A stretch of DNA of 57,634 bases from Zoogloeaceae bacterium. Lineage in GTDB: Bacteria; Pseudomonadota; Gammaproteobacteria; Burkholderiales; Rhodocyclaceae. Positions 18,121 through 28,384 of this stretch are shown one piece after another. The notes below the pieces were generated by a model, which saw only the letters and a list, made by a program, of their open reading frames with translations, was not told the origin of the DNA and did no database searches. The position numbers and the translations under genes are program-made. The stretch covers positions 1 to 57,634 of the forward strand of contig JAITMP010000015.1 in assembly GCA_031277315.1 (NCBI GenBank). The letters are read 5' to 3'. Position 1 is the first letter of the stretch; every line of letters starts with the position of its first letter.

Positions 18121-18942
18121 TCAGCCGAAGCGGCCGGTGATGTAATCCTCGGTGTCTTTCATCTTCGGCTTCATGAACAGCTCGTCGGTGGGGCCGAACT
18201 CGATCAGCTCGCCCAGATACATGTAGGCCGTATAGTCCGAACAGCGCGCCGCCTGCTGCATATTGTGCGTGACGATGGCGACGGTGTAATCGGACTTCAG
18301 TTCATGGATCAACTCCTCGATCTTGCCGGTGGAGATCGGGTCCAGCGCCGAGCAGGGTTCGTCGAGCAGCAGCACTTCGGGCCGGATGGCGATGCCGCGC
18401 GCGATGCACAGGCGCTGCTGCTGCCCGCCGGAGAGGCTGGCGCCGCTGTGATTCAGCTTGTCCTTCACTTCCTCCCACAAGGCGGCTTTCCTCAACGCCC
18501 ATTCGACGCGCTCATCCATCTCGACGCGCGGCAGGGTTTCAAACAGGCGCACGCCGAAAGCAATGTTGTCGTGGATCGACATCGGGAAGGGCGTCGGCTT
18601 CTGGAACATCATGCCGATCTTGGCGCGGATCAGGCTGACATCGCGCCGTGAACGCAGGATGTCTTCGCCGTCGAGCAGCACCTGTCCTTCGGCGCGCTGT
18701 TCGGGATAAAGCTCGAACATGCGGTTGAACGTGCGCAGCAAGGTGCTCTTGCCGCAACCGGACGGGCCGATAAAAGCCGTCACCTTGTGCTCGGGAATGT
18801 CCAGGCTGATGCGCTTCAGGGCATGGAAACCGCCGTAGTAGAAATTCAGCTCGCGCACCGCGAGCTTGATCTTCGCATCAGGCGGCAGATGCGCCGGCGC
18901 GGAAACGGAAGACGGAACAGACGGTTTCACTTGAGCATCCAT
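18121..18942 (-). CDS. pstB: Phosphate ABC transporter ATPase PstB
   Basis: ATP-hydrolysing subunit of the high-affinity phosphate importer, 273 residues. Walker [10 protein letters not shown] at about 59-67, ABC signature [14 protein letters not shown], Walker [14 protein letters not shown] and a switch histidine (VTHNMQQA). The sequence is typical of PstB, including [12 protein letters not shown] at the N terminus and the late [21 protein letters not shown]. About 25 extra polar residues precede the core. Confidence 0.96.
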   Translation of the reverse strand: MDAQVKPSVPSSVSAPAHLPPDAKIKLAVRELNFYYGGFHALKRISLDIPEHKVTAFIGPSGCGKSTLLRTFNRMFELYPEQRAEGQVLLDGEDILRSRRDVSLIRAKIGMMFQKPTPFPMSIHDNIAFGVRLFETLPRVEMDERVEWALRKAALWEEVKDKLNHSGASLSGGQQQRLCIARGIAIRPEVLLLDEPCSALDPISTGKIEELIHELKSDYTVAIVTHNMQQAARCSDYTAYMYLGELIEFGPTDELFMKPKMKDTEDYITGRFG

Positions 18943-18961
18943 GCGCGAAAATTTTCCTTGT

Positions 18962-19864
18962 TCAATATTTATTGCGAAACAGCACGCGCGCCAGCACGTT
19001 CAGGCCGAGCACGCCGAGCGTGATGACGAATACCGCCGCCCAAGCGAGTTTCTGCCAGTTTTCCCAGGGACTCATGGCGAACTTGAAGATCGTCACCGGC
19101 AAGCTGGCCATCGGCTGGCCCAGATCGCTGCTCCAGAACTGGTTGGACAAGGCGGTAAACAGCAGCGGCGCAGTTTCACCGGCGATGCGCGCCAGCGCCA
19201 GCAGCACGCCGGTGACTACGCCGGCGCGCGCCGCTTTCAATGTAATCATCAGAATCACTTTCCATTTCGGCGCGCCCAGCGCGTAGGCGGCTTCACGCAG
19301 CGTATTGGGAACCAGCGCCAGCATGTTCTCGGTGGTGCGGATCACCACTGGCAGCACGATCAGCGCCAGCGCCAGCACGCCGGCCCAGCCGGAAAATCCT
19401 TTCATCCGCGCCACCACCATCGAATAAATGAACAAGCCGATGACAATGGATGGCGCCGACAGCAGAATATCGTTGACGAAGCGCGTCACGCCGCCGAGCC
19501 GGCCGCGCTGCCCGTATTCCGCCAGATAAACGCCAGCGAGAATGCCAACCGGCGTGCCAAGCAGCGTCGCCAGCGAAACCATCAGCGCCGAACCGAAAAT
19601 GGCGTTGGCAAGTCCACCACCCGCACCATCCGCGCCACCCGCACCACCCACGGCCTGCGGCGGCGGCGTCATTTCGGTAAAGGTCGACAGCGCGATGCCG
19701 CCGATTCCGAGACGAAACGTCTCGAACAGAATCCAGATCAGCCAGAACAGGCCAAAGGCCATCGCCGCCAGCGCCAGCGTCAGCGCGACGCGGTTGACGC
19801 GCCGGCGGGCGCGATAACGCGCCAGACGCGCGGCGTCGGCGACCGTCAGCGCGGCCTCGCTCAT
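18962..19864 (-). CDS. pstA: Phosphate ABC transporter permease PstA
   Basis: Inner-membrane subunit of 300 residues with about six helices; conserved segments are [16 protein letters not shown], the [14 protein letters not shown] helix and the ATPase-contact loop [21 protein letters not shown] glycine/alanine-rich insert ([13 protein letters not shown]) lies in the first periplasmic loop. Its start overlaps the pstC stop by four bases and it ends 19 bases before pstB. Confidence 0.95.
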   Translation of the reverse strand: MSEAALTVADAARLARYRARRRVNRVALTLALAAMAFGLFWLIWILFETFRLGIGGIALSTFTEMTPPPQAVGGAGGADGAGGGLANAIFGSALMVSLATLLGTPVGILAGVYLAEYGQRGRLGGVTRFVNDILLSAPSIVIGLFIYSMVVARMKGFSGWAGVLALALIVLPVVIRTTENMLALVPNTLREAAYALGAPKWKVILMITLKAARAGVVTGVLLALARIAGETAPLLFTALSNQFWSSDLGQPMASLPVTIFKFAMSPWENWQKLAWAAVFVITLGVLGLNVLARVLFRNKY

Positions 19865-20847
19865 GCGCGCGCTCCCTCGCCCTGGCGCAGGCGCATCAGC
19901 AGCAGCCGGGAAGCCGCCAGCACCGCGAAGGTGATGAAAAACAGAATCAGTCCGAGATAGATCAGTGACGCTTGATGCAGCCCCTCGCCGGCCTCGGCGA
20001 ATTCATTGGCGAGCGCGGCGGTGATGCTGGTGGCCGCTTCAAACAGCGATGGCGAGCCAAGCTGATTCATGTTGCCGATCACGAACGTCACCGCCATCGT
20101 CTCGCCCAGGGCGCGGCCCAGCCCGAGCATGATGCCGCCAATGACGCCGGTTCTGGTGTAAGGCAGCACGATTCTGGAGACGACCTCCCACGTGGTGGCG
20201 CCGAGTCCGTAAGCCGATTCCTTGAGCATCGGCGGCGTGATTTCAAACACATCGCGCATCACGGCGGCGATGAAAGGCACGATCATGATCGCCAGAATGA
20301 TGCCCGCCGAGAGGATGCCGATGCCGACCGGCGGTCCCGTCAGCAGCGCCGAGATGACGGGCGCGTCACCGAATGCCCGTTGCAGGGGCTGCTGAACCCA
20401 CGTCGCCAGAATCGGCCCGAATACCAGCAAACCCCACATGCCGTAGACAATGGAAGGCACCGCCGCCAGCAACTCGATGGCGATGCCCAACGGCCGCTTC
20501 AGCCAGCGCGGCGACAACTCGGTGAGGAACAGCGCGATGCCGAAGCTGACCGGCACGGCGATCAGCAAGGCGATCGCCGATGTCGCCAGCGTGCCGTAAA
20601 TCATCGCCAAGCCGCCGAAACGCTCTTGCGCCGGATCCCATTCGCTGCGCCAGAAAAAACTCAAGCCGTATGCCTCGATCGCCGGCATGGCGCCGACGGC
20701 GAGCGAGCCGATGATGCCCGCGAACAGCGCCAGTGTCAGCCAGGCCGCGCCATGCGTCAGCGCCGCAAAGAGGACATCGGCCCAAGACGCGGCGCGGCGC
20801 GGCGGGAGCGATGGAAACGAGGAGAGCGAATGCATCGCGGTTTTCAT
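19861..20847 (-). CDS. pstC: Phosphate ABC transporter permease PstC
   Basis: Partner permease of 328 residues with six helices. Recognisable blocks are the N-terminal helix, [23 protein letters not shown], the [18 protein letters not shown] segment and the ATPase-contact loop [22 protein letters not shown]. The start is ATG at 20847, with a second in-frame ATG at 20835; neither has a clear ribosome site. It follows pstS by 34 bases. Confidence 0.94.
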   Translation of the reverse strand: MKTAMHSLSSFPSLPPRRAASWADVLFAALTHGAAWLTLALFAGIIGSLAVGAMPAIEAYGLSFFWRSEWDPAQERFGGLAMIYGTLATSAIALLIAVPVSFGIALFLTELSPRWLKRPLGIAIELLAAVPSIVYGMWGLLVFGPILATWVQQPLQRAFGDAPVISALLTGPPVGIGILSAGIILAIMIVPFIAAVMRDVFEITPPMLKESAYGLGATTWEVVSRIVLPYTRTGVIGGIMLGLGRALGETMAVTFVIGNMNQLGSPSLFEAATSITAALANEFAEAGEGLHQASLIYLGLILFFITFAVLAASRLLLMRLRQGEGARA

Positions 20848-20881
20848 GAAATGGAATGATGCGCCGTTCGCGGCTTCCAGG

Positions 20882-21919
20882 TCACGGCGTCAATGCCTTG
20901 CCGGCGCCATCCTTGATGCCGCGCCATTGCCGGCGAACCAGTTCTTTTACCGAAGCCGGCAGCGGCACGTATTCCAGATCGCCGGCCATCGCGTCGCCGC
21001 TCTGGTAGGCCCAGTCGAAGAACTTCAGCGCGGCGGCGACGCTGGCGGGTTTCTCGGGCGTCTTGTGCATCAGGATGAAGGTCGCGCCGGTCAGCGGCCA
21101 GGCGTCCTTGCCGGACTGCTCGGTGAGGATTTGATAAAAGCTGCGATCCCAGTCTGCGCCGGCGGCGGCGGCCTTGAAATTCGCCTCGTCGGGCGCAACG
21201 AAGTAACCGTCCCGGTTGCGCAACTGCACATGGGTCATCTTGTTCTGCTTGACATAGGCATATTCGAGATAGCCGATCGAATTCGGCAGGCGCTGCACGA
21301 AGGCGGCCACGCCCTCGTTGCCCTTGCCGCCCGCGCCGACCGGCCAGTTGACCGCCGTGCCTTCGCCGACCTTGCTCTTCCATTCAGCGTTCACCTTGGA
21401 GAGATAGTTGGTGAAAATGAAGCTGGTGCCCGAGCCGTCGGCACGGCGCACCACGGCGATGGCCGCATCGGGCAGCGGCACGCCGGGATTGAGCGCCGTC
21501 AGCGCCGGATCGTTCCACTTGACGATCTTGCCGAGGAAGATATCGCCCAGCGCCTGACCGCTGAGTTTGATCTGCCCCGAAGCGATGCCCTGGATATTGA
21601 CCACCGGCACGACGCCGCCGATCACGGTGGGAAATTGCAGCAGGCCGTCGGCGGCCAGTTCTTCATCCTTCAGGGGCATGTCGGAAGCGCCGAAATCGAC
21701 CGTTTTGGCCTTGATCTGCTTGATGCCGGCCCCCGAGCCAACCGACTGGTAGTTGATCTTCGCGCCGGTCGCCTTGTAGTAGGCATCGGCCCACTGGGCG
21801 TAAACCGGCGCGGGGAAAGTGGCGCCGGCGCCGGTGACATCCTGCGCCGATACCCAGCCCGCGCCGGCGATCAGGGCGGCGGCCAGCGCCGCGCGAGTCA
21901 AAAAAGAAAGCTTTCGCAT
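20882..21919 (-). CDS. pstS: Phosphate-binding protein PstS
   Basis: Periplasmic phosphate receptor of 345 residues. Signal peptide [19 protein letters not shown] ends at VSA before [15 protein letters not shown]. Phosphate contacts are visible in [25 protein letters not shown] and RADGSGTSF. The start at 21919 is preceded by AAAGGACA; longer in-frame ATGs upstream lie in the promoter region. First gene of the pst-pho operon, behind the Pho box at 21974-22000. Confidence 0.95.
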   Translation of the reverse strand: MRKLSFLTRAALAAALIAGAGWVSAQDVTGAGATFPAPVYAQWADAYYKATGAKINYQSVGSGAGIKQIKAKTVDFGASDMPLKDEELAADGLLQFPTVIGGVVPVVNIQGIASGQIKLSGQALGDIFLGKIVKWNDPALTALNPGVPLPDAAIAVVRRADGSGTSFIFTNYLSKVNAEWKSKVGEGTAVNWPVGAGGKGNEGVAAFVQRLPNSIGYLEYAYVKQNKMTHVQLRNRDGYFVAPDEANFKAAAAGADWDRSFYQILTEQSGKDAWPLTGATFILMHKTPEKPASVAAALKFFDWAYQSGDAMAGDLEYVPLPASVKELVRRQWRGIKDGAGKALTP

Positions 21920-21973
21920 ATCGTGTCCTTTCAGAATTTTCATTGCGGTGCCCCGCACTGTAGGCTGACGATA

Positions 21974-22000
21974 TGACAGGGATGTGACATGCCCGTGACG
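21974..22000 (-). promoter_or_regulatory. Pho box with three 11-base half-sites
   Basis: Read on the minus strand, CGTCA, TGTCA and TGTCA recur at an exact 11-base period (plus-strand TGACA at 21974-21978, TGACA at 21985-21989, TGACG at 21996-22000), matching the CTGTCAT direct-repeat logic of PhoB sites. It lies 55 bases upstream of the pstS start, the expected place for PhoB activation replacing a -35 element. A further GTGACA lies on the same strand at about 22005-22010. Confidence 0.8.
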
Positions 22001-22043
22001 CCGTTGTCACAATTCACTTTCCTGAACTTCAGAACACGCCTGG

Positions 22044-22790
22044 CTAAACCGGATTCTCCAACTCAATATAACGGCACTCCAGGCCGAAGCGCGTCGACAA
22101 GTGCGCGCCGAGCGCCTGCACGCCATAGCGTTCGGTGGCGTGGTGGCCGGCGGCGATGTAGGGCACGCCGGATTCCCGCGCCAGATGCACGGTCTGCTCG
22201 GAAATTTCGCCGCTGACGTAGAGATCGGCGCCAGCGGCAATGGCTTGCTCAAAATAGCCTTGCGCGCCGCCGCTGCACCAGGCGATGCGCGTCACCCGCC
22301 GCCGGGCGTCGCCGATCAGCAGCGGCAGCCGCCCGAGCCGGAGGGCGAGCCGGTTGGCGATGTCTTCCGCCGTGCCGGCTTCTTCCACGCGGCCAAGAAA
22401 GCCGATGTCCTGCTCGGCGAAATGTCCGTCGACGACCCATCCCATCAGCCGGCCCAACCGGGCGTTGTTGCCGAGTTCGGGGTGAGCGTCGAGCGGCAGG
22501 TGATAGGCGAACAGGTTGATGCCGTTTTCCAGCAGCGTTTTCAGGCGGGCGCGGCGGATGCCGGTGACGCGGCCATCCTCGCCGCGCCAGAACCAGCCGT
22601 GATGCGCCAGCACCGCGTCGGCATCGGCGGCCAGCGCCGCGTCGAGCAGCGCCTGACTGGCCGTCACACCGCAGACGAGGCGGCGCACTTCGGCGCGACC
22701 TTCCACTTGCAGCCCGTTTGGGCAATAATCGCGGAAGCGCCCGGCCTCAAGCAGCCCATCGAGGTAAGCGGTCAGTTCGTCTCTATTCAT
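22044..22790 (-). CDS. Nif3-like dinuclear metal-centre protein
   Basis: Cytoplasmic Nif3/YbgI family protein of 248 residues, usual length for the short form. Metal ligands are the paired histidines of LAHHGWFW, the AYHLPLDAH segment and the C-terminal GHHATERYG. The family forms hexameric toroids; a GTP cyclohydrolase I type 2 activity has been claimed for some members, but the role is unsettled. The start has GGAAAC upstream. It is divergent from the DegS-like gene across only 54 bases, which must hold both promoters. Confidence 0.9.
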   Translation of the reverse strand: MNRDELTAYLDGLLEAGRFRDYCPNGLQVEGRAEVRRLVCGVTASQALLDAALAADADAVLAHHGWFWRGEDGRVTGIRRARLKTLLENGINLFAYHLPLDAHPELGNNARLGRLMGWVVDGHFAEQDIGFLGRVEEAGTAEDIANRLALRLGRLPLLIGDARRRVTRIAWCSGGAQGYFEQAIAAGADLYVSGEISEQTVHLARESGVPYIAAGHHATERYGVQALGAHLSTRFGLECRYIELENPV

Positions 22791-22844
22791 TTGCGTTTCC
22801 GTTGATTTGCGTTTTCATTCATTTTTCCTCGCCCGGAATCCATC

Positions 22845-24035
22845 ATGCGCCGATTGTGGCTTATTTTCTCCCAGGCCGTCACCATCAGCGTCGCCGCCCT
22901 GTTCGTGGTGATGACGCTCAAGCCGGACTGGCTCGGCGGCCGTCCCGCGCCGGCGATCGTCGCGCTCCACGAAGCCGCCGCGCCGGCCGGCGTGACCATC
23001 GGCACAACAACCGGCACACATGTGGTCGGCGCAACCGAGACGGCCTCCTACGCCGAAGCGGCGCGCAAGGCGCTGCCCTCGGTGGTGCACATCTACACCA
23101 GCAAGGAAGCCAGAGCCTCGCACCCGCTCGCCAATGACCCCGTCTTCCGCTATTTCTTCGGCGACCGCTTCGGCGGGCCGCAGCGCCAGTCCGGCCTCGG
23201 CTCGGGCGTCATCGTCAGCGCTGACGGCTACATTCTCACCAACAACCACGTCGTCGAAAACATGGACGAGATCGAAGTGGCGACCAACGACGGCCGCCGC
23301 TTCACCGCCCGCGTCGCCGGGCTGGACCCGGAAACCGATCTCGCCGTGCTGCAAGTCAAGACCGACGGCAGCCTGCCCGCCGTCACCTTCGCGCCGACTG
23401 AATCACTGCGCGTAGGCGATGTCGTGCTGGCGATCGGCAACCCGTTCGGCGTCGGCCAGACCGTCACGCACGGCATCGTCAGCGCGCTCGGCCGCAGCCA
23501 GCTTGGCATCAACACCTTCGAGAATTTCATCCAGACCGACGCCGCCATCAACCCCGGCAACTCCGGCGGCGCGCTCACCGACAGCGCCGGCAATCTGGTC
23601 GGCATCAACACCGCGATCTATTCCCGCAGCGGCGGCTCGCTCGGCATCGGCTTCGCGATTCCCGTCTCCATCGCGCGCAGCGTCATGGAACAGATCATCC
23701 AGACCGGCGCGGTCACGCGCGGCTGGATCGGCGTCGAAGCGCAGGAAATCACGCCGGAACTGGCCGAATCGTTCAAGCTGCCGGCCAGCGAAGGCGCGCT
23801 CATCGCCGGCGTCATGCGCGGCAGCCCGGCCGATCGCGCCGGCATCCGCCCCGGCGACGTGCTCGTCGCCGTCGGCGGCAAAGCCGTGAAAGACCCGCGC
23901 GGCATGCTCGAACTGATCGCCAGCCTGAAGCCCGGCGCCACCGTGCCGTTCAAATTCCGCCGCGAAACGAAAGAGGTCGACCTGCCGGTCGCCATCGGCA
24001 AACGCCCGCCGATGCAGCGCAACGATCAGGAATAA
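22845..24035 (+). CDS. Periplasmic serine protease, DegS/DegQ type
   Basis: HtrA-family protease of 396 residues anchored by one N-terminal helix (IFSQAVTISVAALFVVMTL). Trypsin-like domain with catalytic His135 (TNNHVV), Asp165 (ETDLAVL) and Ser240 (NPGNSGGAL), then a single PDZ domain (about 285-380). One PDZ and an uncleaved anchor make it DegS-like, so a role in envelope-stress signalling through RseA is possible, but no rse or sigma-E genes are near. Many betaproteobacteria carry such a gene alone. A long disordered linker (residues 35-70) precedes the protease domain. Confidence 0.92.
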   Translation: MRRLWLIFSQAVTISVAALFVVMTLKPDWLGGRPAPAIVALHEAAAPAGVTIGTTTGTHVVGATETASYAEAARKALPSVVHIYTSKEARASHPLANDPVFRYFFGDRFGGPQRQSGLGSGVIVSADGYILTNNHVVENMDEIEVATNDGRRFTARVAGLDPETDLAVLQVKTDGSLPAVTFAPTESLRVGDVVLAIGNPFGVGQTVTHGIVSALGRSQLGINTFENFIQTDAAINPGNSGGALTDSAGNLVGINTAIYSRSGGSLGIGFAIPVSIARSVMEQIIQTGAVTRGWIGVEAQEITPELAESFKLPASEGALIAGVMRGSPADRAGIRPGDVLVAVGGKAVKDPRGMLELIASLKPGATVPFKFRRETKEVDLPVAIGKRPPMQRNDQE

Positions 24036-24242
24036 AGACAGGCTCTCTCCCGCAAGCGGGGCGGGGCCGAATGCCGCGCTTCCCTTACGGCGGCTTTTTC
24101 GCTACGATATTCGGTATCGGCAAACGGCTGATCGTGTTCGCGCTGATCCCGGCAGCAATCTCCGGCAACCCTGCAATCCTGACAGCCACGGCCCCAACAA
24201 CGCTCCACGCCGCACTGATCGCGTCACGCTTGCCGTATTTAT

Positions 24243-24271
24243 TTGCCACACTTGCCCGCCAGACTTGATAC
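24243..24271 (+). promoter_or_regulatory. Candidate sigma-70 promoter of trxA
   Basis: TTGCCA (24243-24248) and TGATAC (24266-24271) are separated by exactly 17 bases, 58 bases before the trxA start. The 294-base gap 24036-24329 otherwise contains a palindromic CTCTCCCGCAAGCGGGG stretch (about 24044-24060) and a weak hairpin with a T-run near 24080-24102 that may end the protease transcript. I see no credible gene in it. Confidence 0.55.
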
Positions 24272-24329
24272 ACCACAACTTTCAGTTCTTCCCGGCGCGC
24301 GCGACCGGACATAACATTGCGAGGAAACG

Positions 24330-24656
24330 ATGAACAAACATATTTATTACATTACCGATGCCAATTTCGAGGCCGAGGTGCTGCAATCGGCAACGCCTGT
24401 GCTGGTGGATTACTGGGCCGAGTGGTGCGGCCCGTGCAAGATGATCGCGCCGATTCTGGACGATGTGTCGAAGGAGTACGCCGGCAAGCTGAAAGTGGCC
24501 AAATTGAATATCGACGACAATCAGGCGACGCCGGCGAAGTTCGGCATTCGCGGCATTCCGACCCTGATGCTGTTCAAGAACGGCAATGTCGAGGCGACCA
24601 AGGTCGGCGCGCTCTCGAAATCGCAGTTAACCGCGTTTATTGACAGCCATCTCTGA
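24330..24656 (+). CDS. trxA: Thioredoxin 1
   Basis: Small cytoplasmic disulfide reductase of 108 residues with the active site WCGPC at 32-36 and the cis-proline in [11 protein letters not shown]. It reduces ribonucleotide reductase, methionine sulfoxide reductases (an msrB gene lies at 41.5 kb) and many others. GAGGAAA precedes the start. The trxA-rho order is conserved widely in proteobacteria. Confidence 0.97.
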   Translation: MNKHIYYITDANFEAEVLQSATPVLVDYWAEWCGPCKMIAPILDDVSKEYAGKLKVAKLNIDDNQATPAKFGIRGIPTLMLFKNGNVEATKVGALSKSQLTAFIDSHL

Positions 24657-24867
24657 AAGAATTACATTCCGCATACCCTTCCCCGCGCCGTGACAGAAAA
24701 ACGCCGGTTCGACTTGCTGGATTGACCGGTTTCCGGGTCGACTTGTTTCACCCGCGGCGGCGCGGATTCCGGTTTCAAATTCCAAACTGATTTCAATTTT
24801 TTTCTGATTCCTTCCCTGAACTGCTGAAGTTCTTCCCTCCGTTTCGCCACTTCATCCTTGGGTCTTT
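24657..24867 (+). other. rho leader region
   Basis: The 211 bases between trxA and rho contain no gene. The sequence is pyrimidine-rich in its second half (many TTCC/CCTTCCC runs, 24800-24850) with few G residues, and holds an imperfect hairpin GACCGG/CCGGGTC near 24726-24741. In Escherichia coli the rho leader is the site of Rho-dependent autogenous attenuation; a similar role is an inference here. Confidence 0.4.
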
Positions 24868-26127
24868 ATGTATTTATCGGAGCTTAAAACGCTGCATGTC
24901 AGCCAGCTTCTCGAAATGGCCATCGCCAGCGAGATTGACGGCGCCAGCCGCTTGCGCAAGCAGGAACTGATTTTCGCCCTTCTGAAGAACCGCGCCAAAA
25001 AAGGCGAGAGCATCTTCGGCGACGGCACGCTGGAGGTGTTGCCGGACGGCTTCGGCTTCCTGCGCTCGCCCGACACGTCCTATCTCGCCGGCACGGACGA
25101 CATTTATGTTTCGCCGTCGCAGATTCGCCGTTTCAATCTGCATACCGGCGATTCGATCGAGGGCGAGATTCGCACGCCGAAGGACGGTGAGCGTTACTTC
25201 GCGCTGGTGAAGGTGGACAAGGTCAACAACGAGCCGCCGGAAAACTCGAAGAACAAAATCCTCTTCGAGAACCTGACGCCGCTGCATCCGACCGAGGTGC
25301 TCAAGCTGGAGCGCGAAATCCGCGCCGAGGAAAACATCACGTCGCGCGTCATCGACATGATCGCGCCGGTCGGCAAGGGCCAGCGCGGCCTGCTGGTCGC
25401 CAGCCCGAAGAGCGGCAAGACGGTCATGATGCAGCACATCGCCCACGCCATCACCGCGAATTACCCCAACGTTTCCCTGATCGTGCTGCTGATCGACGAG
25501 CGCCCGGAGGAAGTGACGGAAATGACGCGCTCGGTGAAGGGCGCGGTGGTCGCGTCGTCCTTCTACGAGCCGGCCGCGCGCCGGGTGCAGGTCGCCGAGA
25601 TGGTGATCGAGAAAGCCAAGCGCCTGGTCGAGCACAAGAAGGACGTTGTCATTCTGCTCGATTCCATCACCCGCTTGGCGCGCGCCTACAACACGGTGGT
25701 GCCGGCTTCCGGCAAGGTGCTCACCGGCGGCGTCGACGCCAACGCCCTGCAAAAGCCGAAGCGTTTTTTCGGCGCCGCCCGCAACATCGAGGAAGGCGGC
25801 TCGCTCACCATCATCGCCACCGCCCTCATCGACACCGGCAGCCGCATGGACGATGTGATCTACGAGGAATTCAAGGGCACCGGCAACATGGAAATCCACC
25901 TCGAACGGCGCATGGCCGAGAAGCGCGTCTATCCGGCCATCAACGTCAACCGCTCGGGCACGCGCCGCGAGGAGCTTCTGCTGAAGCCGGATATCCTGCA
26001 AAAAATCTGGGTGCTGCGCAAACTGCTCTACAACATGGACGATCTCGAAGCGATGGAATTCCTGCTCGACAAGATTCGCGCCACGAAGAGCAACGCGGAA
26101 TTCTTCGACGCCATGCGGCGCGGCTGA
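24868..26127 (+). CDS. rho: Transcription termination factor Rho
   Basis: Hexameric RNA helicase of 419 residues, the standard length. N-terminal Rho_N helices ([16 protein letters not shown]), RNA-binding cold-shock domain with GFGFLRSPD and [18 protein letters not shown], and the ATPase with Walker A ASPKSGKT and Walker [17 protein letters not shown], then the Q/R-loop [20 protein letters not shown]. No clear ribosome site precedes the ATG. It ends Rho-dependent transcripts genome-wide. Confidence 0.98.
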   Translation: MYLSELKTLHVSQLLEMAIASEIDGASRLRKQELIFALLKNRAKKGESIFGDGTLEVLPDGFGFLRSPDTSYLAGTDDIYVSPSQIRRFNLHTGDSIEGEIRTPKDGERYFALVKVDKVNNEPPENSKNKILFENLTPLHPTEVLKLEREIRAEENITSRVIDMIAPVGKGQRGLLVASPKSGKTVMMQHIAHAITANYPNVSLIVLLIDERPEEVTEMTRSVKGAVVASSFYEPAARRVQVAEMVIEKAKRLVEHKKDVVILLDSITRLARAYNTVVPASGKVLTGGVDANALQKPKRFFGAARNIEEGGSLTIIATALIDTGSRMDDVIYEEFKGTGNMEIHLERRMAEKRVYPAINVNRSGTRREELLLKPDILQKIWVLRKLLYNMDDLEAMEFLLDKIRATKSNAEFFDAMRRG

Positions 26128-26166
26128 TTTTGACTGGGCGCCACTGAACGCAACTGGGCGCAATTC

Positions 26167-26634
26167 ATGTCCGTGCTTGAACTGCGTGTGCCGCCGCCGC
26201 TCGTCGCGCTCTGCGCCGCCGCCCTCATGTGGCTGGCGGCCTGGCTGCCGAAAACCGCCGCGCTCACGTTCGCGCTGCCTTGGCGCATTCCCGTCGCCGT
26301 CGCGCTGATCATTGCGGGCATCGCCATCGCGCTGGCCGGCATGGCCGCTTTCCGCAAAGCGCGCACCACGATCAACCCGCTCAAACCGCACACCGCATCC
26401 GCGATTGTCACCTCGGGCGTGTACCAGTGGAGCCGCAACCCGATGTATGCCGGCGTCCTGCTGGCGCTGACCGGCTGGGGCGTGTATCTGTCAAACCCCG
26501 TTTCGGCGCTGGCATTGCCGCTGTTCGTCGCCTACCTCAACCGCTTTCAGATCAAGCCGGAAGAACGCGCGCTGACGACGAAATTCGGCGCCGAATACAC
26601 CGCCTACACGCAACGAGTCCGCCGCTGGCTGTAA
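26167..26634 (+). CDS. Isoprenylcysteine methyltransferase-family membrane protein
   Basis: Inner-membrane protein of 155 residues with about four helices and the ICMT/PEMT-type C-terminal signature: VTSGVYQWSRNPMYAGVLL followed by RFQIKPEERALTTKFGAEYTAY. These residues form the SAM pocket in family members; bacterial substrates are mostly unknown. It begins 39 bases after rho and may be cotranscribed with the next membrane gene, 27 bases downstream. Confidence 0.82.
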   Translation: MSVLELRVPPPLVALCAAALMWLAAWLPKTAALTFALPWRIPVAVALIIAGIAIALAGMAAFRKARTTINPLKPHTASAIVTSGVYQWSRNPMYAGVLLALTGWGVYLSNPVSALALPLFVAYLNRFQIKPEERALTTKFGAEYTAYTQRVRRWL

Positions 26635-26661
26635 GCGCCTGCGTCCCACGACAACCCAATC

Positions 26662-27207
26662 ATGCACCCGCTCGCCACCTCCGCCGTCTACGCCTCGCTG
26701 GGCGCATTGATCGTCTGGCGCATGCATGCGCGATTCCGGCGCGTGGTCGGCCGGCAACGGTTATCGAAGTACCGCGCCCCGGTCACGCTCGCCGTCTTTT
26801 CCGCGCTGCTGATTCTCGTCGCCCTGCCTTCGCTGGCCCGCCCGCTCAACCTGCTCTGGCTCGCTCTTGCCCTCGCCGGCGGCGCGGCGCTCGGAATCTT
26901 CGGCCTGCGCCGCACGCGCTTCGAGGCGATCCGGGGTCAAGGGCTGTTCTATACGCCCAGCGCGCGCCTCGGCATCGCGCTGTTGCTCCTCTTTGTCGCC
27001 CGCATCGCTTTTCGTCTGTTCGAAGTATTCGTCATCGACCCGGCAGCCCCGCGCAGCGCCGCCGAGTTCGCCCAAAGCCCGCTGACGCTCTCCCTCTTCG
27101 GCCTGCTCGCCGGCTACTCCCTCAGCTATGCCGTCGGCTTGCTGCGCTGGCGAATCCGCGTGTTGCGCGCCAAACAAGCCCGCGAGCGGAAGCGCGGCGA
27201 CGCTTAG
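26662..27207 (+). CDS. Hypothetical membrane protein, possibly CcdC/DUF1453-like
   Basis: 181 residues with about five hydrophobic segments (about 5-17, 42-60, 64-82, 103-121, 142-163) and a basic C-terminal tail (RAKQARERKRGDA). The N-terminal pattern WRMHARFRRVVGRQRLSKYR weakly recalls DUF1453/CcdC-like proteins, but I cannot assign a function. It follows the methyltransferase gene closely and ends 49 bases before the convergent yhhJ-like gene, across a GC hairpin. Confidence 0.65.
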   Translation: MHPLATSAVYASLGALIVWRMHARFRRVVGRQRLSKYRAPVTLAVFSALLILVALPSLARPLNLLWLALALAGGAALGIFGLRRTRFEAIRGQGLFYTPSARLGIALLLLFVARIAFRLFEVFVIDPAAPRSAAEFAQSPLTLSLFGLLAGYSLSYAVGLLRWRIRVLRAKQARERKRGDA

Positions 27208-27233
27208 CTTGACTTGACTGCCCCGCGCATCAG

Positions 27234-27250
27234 GCCGGGCAAGGCCCGGC
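27234..27250. terminator. GC hairpin between convergent genes
   Basis: GCCGGGC (27234-27240) pairs with GCCCGGC (27244-27250) around AAG. It has no T-run, so it may only support termination or protect 3' ends of the two convergent transcripts. Confidence 0.35.
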
Positions 27251-27256
27251 GGCGCA

Positions 27257-28384
27257 TCACGCCATCTGCGCCAGCGTCTTGCGGAAGCGCCGCAGCGAGA
27301 AGAAGAAAAACACCGCGCCGATCACCAGCAGCCAGACGAACTGTTTCCACACCACATCAATGCCAGCGCCGCGAAACAGGATCGCCTGACCCAGTTGCAC
27401 GAAGTGGGTGGTGGGCGCAGCCAGCATCACGTTCTGCACCAGTTCGGGCATGCTCTCGCGCGGCGTGTTGCCACCGGAGAGCATTTGCAGCGGCAGCAGC
27501 GCCAGCACCACCAGCATGCCGAACTGCGGCATGCTGCGCGCGACGGTGGCCATGAAAATGCCCATCGAGTTGGTGGCGAACAGGAGCAGCGCCGCGCCGG
27601 TGAAAAACAGCGGCAGCGAGCCGGCGACCGGCACATGCAGCGCGCCTTGCACGACGAGCTTGATCGACACTGCGGCAGCGACCATCACCACCAGCCCCAT
27701 CGCCCAGACTTTCGCCAGCATGATCTCGAAGGGCGTGACCGGCATCACCAGCAGATGCTCGACGGTGCCGTGCTCGCGCTCACGAATCAGCGCCGCGCCG
27801 GTGAGGATGATGGACAGCATGGTGATCTGGTTGATGATCTGCGACAGCGCGCCGAACCAGGATTTGTTCAGTGTGGGATTGAAGCGCGCGCGCACTTCGA
27901 GATCGACCGGCGGGATGCTGCTCTGCCGGTAGCGGCTGACAAATTCGTTGATCTCGTTCATGGCGATCTGCTGGATGTAGCCGCTGCCGAGAAACGCCTG
28001 CGTCATGCGCGTGGCGTCGGTGTTGAGCTGAATCTGCGCGCTGCGCCCGGCCAGCACGTCCTGCTGGAAGCGCGGCGGAATCACCATGACGAAAGTATAG
28101 ATGCCGGTGTCCATGCCCCGATCCATCTGCGCGCTGGAAATCATGATCGGCTTGCCGAACATGGGCGGATAGAAAGCCGATACGATGCGGCTGGAGAGCT
28201 GCGACTGGTCTTCATCGACAATGGCCAGCGGCGCGTTTTGCAGGGTTTCGGGCATCGCCGTGGCGGCGGTGTAAATGGAGAAAGTAAAAGCGAACACGAT
28301 CAGCACCAGCATGATCGGATCGCGCCACAAACTCCACAATTCCTTGACGCCGAGGCGGTAGATGTTTTCAAGTTTTTGTTTCAT
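27257..28384 (-). CDS. yhhJ: ABC-2 type permease, YhhJ-like
   Basis: Inner-membrane transporter subunit of 375 residues: one N-terminal helix ([19 protein letters not shown]), a large periplasmic domain (about 45-175) and five C-terminal helices, with the ABC-2 block [28 protein letters not shown]. The start at 28384 overlaps the RbbA-like gene stop by four bases. It is the last gene of the four-gene export operon and pairs with the permease part of the RbbA-like protein. Substrate unknown; drugs or toxic aromatics are typical guesses for this family. Confidence 0.9.
   Translation of the reverse strand: MKQKLENIYRLGVKELWSLWRDPIMLVLIVFAFTFSIYTAATAMPETLQNAPLAIVDEDQSQLSSRIVSAFYPPMFGKPIMISSAQMDRGMDTGIYTFVMVIPPRFQQDVLAGRSAQIQLNTDATRMTQAFLGSGYIQQIAMNEINEFVSRYRQSSIPPVDLEVRARFNPTLNKSWFGALSQIINQITMLSIILTGAALIREREHGTVEHLLVMPVTPFEIMLAKVWAMGLVVMVAAAVSIKLVVQGALHVPVAGSLPLFFTGAALLLFATNSMGIFMATVARSMPQFGMLVVLALLPLQMLSGGNTPRESMPELVQNVMLAAPTTHFVQLGQAILFRGAGIDVVWKQFVWLLVIGAVFFFFSLRRFRKTLAQMA

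Noticed and set aside
24071-24268. Possible 65-residue small membrane protein before trxA
   Set aside because: No ribosome site, overlaps the trxA promoter and hairpin, no recognisable family; more likely chance.
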